Source: Patellaria atrata CBS 101060 (lineage: Eukaryota; Ascomycota; Dothideomycetes; Patellariales; Patellariaceae). Taken from it: 64,000 nt of DNA. Positions 59,668-64,000 of this stretch are shown piece by piece; position 1 is the first letter of the stretch, and every line of letters begins with the position of its first letter. A model generated the notes under the pieces. It had not been told where the DNA came from. It ran no database searches and saw only the letters and a program-made list of their open reading frames with translations. The stretch spans positions 108,031 through 172,030 of the forward strand of contig MU006107.1 in the NCBI GenBank assembly GCA_010093705.1. Direction: 5' to 3'. The translations under genes and the position numbers were made by a program.

Positions 59668-62600
59668 ATGGCTACCAGGAGTCAGCGTGGGATACGCATT
59701 GCGATTGATGTGAGTCAAAAGCACCCTTCTACTCCCTAATACTAAAAGGTATCACAGAGGGGTGGTACATTTACCGATTGTGTCGGGAACCCAGGTACAG
59801 GGAAAATGGAAGATGATGTTATTATAAAACTTCTTTCAGAGGATCCCTCGAACTATGAAGATGCGCCCCTCGAAGGGATTCGTCGGCTCCTTTCTAAATT
59901 TACGGGCAAGGAAATACCTCGCGGCGAAGCATTGGATACCTCCAAGATTGAAAGTATAAGGATGGGTACAACAGTCGCAACCAATGCCTTACTAGAAAGA
60001 AAAGGAGAAGAAATTGTAATGGTCGTCACCAAGGGATTTAAGGACTGCCTAGAGATAGGCAACCAATCTCGACCAAACATCTTCGACCTTGCGATCAAAA
60101 AGCCGGATGTTCTGTACGAAAAGGTTATCGAGGTAGACGAGCGCGTCACATTGGAGGATTATGCGGAAGATCCATACAGGAATGAAACGGAAGCAGAGTC
60201 TTATGAGTCAGCGGGACAAGATACAGAACTTGTAAGAGGCCTATCAGGAGAGACAGTTCGTATATTACGGAGACCTTCAGAAGATACCATCAGATCGCAA
60301 CTTAAGAAAGTCTATGATGAAGGCATCAGGAGCATTGCGGTATGTCTCATGCATGGTTATACCTATCCAGCACACGAAGCCCTGGTGGGCAAACTGGCCA
60401 AGGACATTGGATTCTCACATGTGAGCTTAAGCCATGAGTTGATGCCAATGATCAAACTGGTCCCAAGAGCAACCTCAGCATGTGCAGATGCTTATTTAAC
60501 CCCTGCTATAAAGAAGTACATCTCTGGTTTCGAAGCAGGTTTCGAAGGAGGACTAGGTTCGGAAAGTGTCAAGCGTCAAGGAGAAGAGAAAGGCGCAAGG
60601 TGCGAATTCATGCAATCCGACGGCGGTTTGGTGGATGTGGACAAGTTCTCCGGTCTTCGAGCTATCCTATCGGGACCTGCTGGTGGTGTCGTAGGATATG
60701 CGTTAACTTCGTACGATTCGGAAACCAAAATACCAGTCATTGGCTTCGATATGGGCGGTACCAGTACAGATGTCAGCAGATACGGATCCGGAAGATACGA
60801 CCATGTCTTCGAAACGACAACTGCTGGCGTCACAATTCAATCTCCCCAACTGGACATCAACACAGTCGCGGCTGGTGGTGGCTCACGTCTCTTCTTCAAG
60901 AACGGTTTATTTGTTGTTGGACCCGAATCTGCTGGTGCTCATCCTGGACCTACTTGTTACCGAAAAGGAGGACCCCTTGCTATCACCGATGCTAATCTAT
61001 TTCTCGGACGTCTACTACCAGACTTTTTCCCTAAAATATTCGGGAAGAACGAGGATCAAGGATTGGACGCCGAAGCAAGCGAAAAAATGTTTAAGGAGCT
61101 GACTGACCGCATCAACAAAGAAGTTGCCAGTGAGAAGAAAGATAGCGAGATGTCAATCGACGAGGTAGCTTATGGTTTTATCAAAATTGCGAATGAAACT
61201 ATGACAAGGCCGATTAGATCACTAACCGAAGCAAGAGGTCATGATACTTCGAAGCATCGGCTTGCTACTTTTGGAGGAGCGGGTGGACAACATGCAGTAG
61301 CTATCGCACAAGCTCTTGGTATATCGCAAGTTCTAATTCATAGATACTCATCCGTTCTGTCGGCATACGGTATGGCCTTAGCTGATGTCGTTGATGAGAA
61401 GCAAGAGCCGGACTCAAAAGTTTGGAACGACGATGATGATGAAGTTAAGAAGTATCTGAGGGGTAAAATGGAAGACCTGAAGGCTAAATCAACTGCAACT
61501 CTCAAGGATCAAGGATTTAATGATGAACAAATTCACTTCGAGGAGTACCTAAACTTGCGTTATCGTGGTACTGAAACTGGCTTGATGGTTGTAAAGCCAT
61601 CCAAGGAAGAAGCCGATAAAGACTATAATGGTGATCAGTGGAACTTTGGTAAAGCATTTGTGAAGCAGCACGAGCAAGAGTTCGGTTTCACTCTACCAGA
61701 TAGAGATATTATCGTGGACGACGTTCGTGCTCGCGGTATCGGAAAGACATTCGAGGGCCTTGAACAGACCGTAGATCAACAACTGAAGGAACTCAAACCA
61801 AAAGATCTCGGTGGGGAGGAGAAACGATACGCTACACGACAAGTTTACTTCGAAGGCGGCCGTCACGAGACCCCGATATATAAACTTGAAGACCTTGATG
61901 TTGGTGACCGCATAAAAGGCCCTGCAGTTCTAGCGGACGGGACACAGACTATTGTGGTAACCCCTGAGACAACCGCTCTCATTATCAAGACGCACGTGGT
62001 TATCAATATTGGCGAGAACGGGGGACAAGACAATAAGAAAGTGGATACTAGCACTGTTGATCCCATTATGTTGAGTATATTCGCCCACAGATTCATGGCA
62101 ATCGCAGAGCAGATGGGAAGAGCTTTGCAAAAGACTAGTGTTAGCACGAATGTGAAGGAGAGGCTTGACTATTCTTGCGCGCTCTTTGATGCGGATGGTG
62201 GTCTTGTTGCGAACGGTAATTAAGCTCCCCTATGCTGCTACTGAACCTTACTAACAATATTTACAATAGCTCCTCATTTACCTGTCCATCTCGGCAGCAT
62301 GTCGACATGTGTCAGGAAACAGGCAGAAATCTGGAAAGGAAAATTGAAGAAAGGAGACGTCCTCGTCTCTAATCATCCTATGTTTGGTGGGACGCATCTG
62401 CCCGACATTACCGTTATCACACCCGCTTTCAGTGGTGATAAAATCGTGTTCTATGTAGCCTCAAGAGCACACCACGCTGATATAGGGGGTATCCTTCCAG
62501 GATCAATGCCACCCAATTCTCGAGAGCTATTCCAGGAGGGCGCCGCAATCAAATCGGAAAAGCTTGTCTCCGAGGGCAAATTCAATGAGAAACGGATGAT

Positions 62601-63992
62601 CGAGCTGTTGCTTCACGAACCCGCGCAATGGCCCGGGTGTAGCGGTACCAGATGTCTAGCAGACAATATCAACGATCTGAAAGCACAGATCGCGGCGAAC
62701 CAGAAAGGCATAAACCTGATCAGTACACTCATAGAGGATTATGGGGAAGATGTTGTTCAATTTTATATGCATAATATCCAGGACAATGCTGAGTTAAGCG
62801 TAAGGAATTTACTAAAGGACGTCAGTAAACGATTTGGAAGCGACAATCTGTCGGCGATCGATTATATGGACGATGGTAGTCCGATTAAGTTGAAGATTAC
62901 CATCGACGCCGAGAAAGGAGAAGCTGATTTCGACTTCACTGGGACAGGAGCTGAAGTATATGGTATGATAAGTTATCATTACCTCGATAGATTATGGTCT
63001 AACCGTGACAACTAGGAAATATCAACGCACCCGAAGCAGTTTCTTACTCTGCGATCATCTACTGTTTACGGTGCTTGATATCACAAGACATTCCTCTGAA
63101 TCAGGGTTGTCTGAAACCAATTAACGTCAAAATACCGAAAAGATCTTTCCTTTCTCCTTCAGATAAGGCTGCTGTCGTTGGTGGTAATGTTCTTACGGTG
63201 AGTCTTATCTGGGTTATGATCAGTCCACCCAGTTAATTAGATACTAATATACCCTAGAGCCAACGTGTTACCGATGTAGTACTGAAAGCTTTTCGAGCAT
63301 GCGCTGCTTCGCAAGGCGACTGTAACAATCTGACATTTGGATTCGGAGGGAATCAATCAGGCGAGGAAGAAGTGAAAGGTTTCGGATATTATGAAACCAT
63401 TGCCGGAGGTAGCGGGGCAGGTCCTACATGGGACGGCACTTCTGGTGTGCACGTACACATGACGAACACTCGCATTACAGATTCAGAGATATTCGAGCGA
63501 AGATACCCGGTGATTCTAAGGGAGTTCAGTCTACGTGCTGGTAGCGCTGGGAAGGGGCAACATCCGGGCGGAGACGGAGTGATTCGAGATATAGAATTCC
63601 GAATCCCGGTACAGGTCTCCATACTTAGTGAGCGGCGGGTATACCACCCTTACGGTTTAGAAGGAGGTGAAGACGCAGAATGCGGGATAAATTATTGGGT
63701 GCGGAAGGTCGAGGATCTGGATCCGAACGCTGATAGCGCAGCGCCGGACGAAGGTGATCAAAAGGTAATGAAGACTGGAGCAAAGGCACCGGATGTCGAG
63801 TATGTCAACTTAGGAGGGAAGAATACGGCTAGCATGCGGCCCGGAGAGCGGATCATAGTTATGACCCCGGGTGGAGGTGGATGGGGTAAGGTTGGGGAAA
63901 AGAGTCAGGCTGTGAAAGGCAAAGAGCCAACGCATGCCTGGAGAAAGGGTAGCATAGCGGAACGCCAGGCGATGGCCGAAGCTTCGGCTTGA
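59668..63992 (+). CDS. OXP1: 5-oxoprolinase (ATP-hydrolysing)
   Basis: Exons 59668-59709, 59758-62215, 62270-62962, 63016-63197 and 63258-63992 give 1,369 residues, slightly longer than the roughly 1,290 of yeast Oxp1. The 14-codon first exon is needed to complete the N-terminal nucleotide-binding motif (IRIAID joined to RGGTFTDC). Domains: HyuA N-terminal (~1-240, with [13 protein letters not shown]), HyuA core ([42 protein letters not shown]) and HyuB ([56 protein letters not shown]). It opens 5-oxo-L-proline to glutamate with ATP in glutathione turnover; cytosolic. The stop codon is eight bases from the window end, so the gene is complete. Confidence 0.96.
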
Positions 63993-64000
63993 GTATGCCT

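Overview
The window is chromosomal DNA of a filamentous ascomycete (Pezizomycotina). Evidence: many short introns of about 46-100 bp with GT..AG ends and CTAAC/CTGAC-like branch sites, and fungus-specific genes (an APSES factor of the StuA type, a Zn2Cys6 factor, WSC-domain wall protein, an Ayg1/YGH1-type melanin hydrolase, a DNMT5-type methyltransferase). A Leotiomycete (Helotiales, Botrytis/Sclerotinia-like) would fit the gene set, but this is an impression, not a demonstration. Exon borders were worked out by hand from splice signals, reading frame and family conservation; in thirteen of the fourteen genes they add up to an open frame, and the stuA start remains unsettled.

Layout, left to right: a DNMT5-type DNA methyltransferase/SNF2 ATPase on the minus strand (about 0.8-7.6 kb); fimbrin (8.5-10.6 kb, plus); a 1,933-residue secreted protein joining a PQQ-like propeller, Ig-like modules and seven WSC domains (12.8-18.8 kb, plus); about 9.4 kb without a convincing gene that ends in a pyrimidine-rich leader; stuA (28.2-30.7 kb, plus); Mediator subunit 4 (minus); a Zn2Cys6 transcription factor (plus); a TM9/EMP70 membrane protein, neuronal calcium sensor 1 and hexokinase (all minus, 37.0-43.7 kb); a YGH1/Ayg1-like hydrolase (45.6-47.2 kb, plus); a whole 1.3-kb Tc1/mariner transposon with perfect 32-bp inverted ends and TA target duplication (47.55-48.85 kb); a fungal conserved protein of unknown function with an EEKV minisatellite (minus); a Mep1/3-type ammonium transporter (minus); about 5.2 kb without a convincing gene; and 5-oxoprolinase (59.7-64.0 kb, plus).

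This is not an operon or a secondary-metabolite cluster: most genes are conserved housekeeping or regulatory genes with separate promoters. Loose themes are calcium and actin (NCS1, fimbrin), nutrient sensing (hexokinase, ammonium transporter, 5-oxoprolinase), development and pigment (StuA, YGH1) and genome defence (DNMT5 beside an apparently undamaged transposon). The most unusual items are the DNMT5-type enzyme, the PQQ/Ig/WSC7 protein with paired cysteine losses in two of its WSC domains, a possible alternative first exon in NCS1 that would remove its myristoylation signal, and an 8-base motif (TACTGTAC) found at least 14 times, always outside exons.
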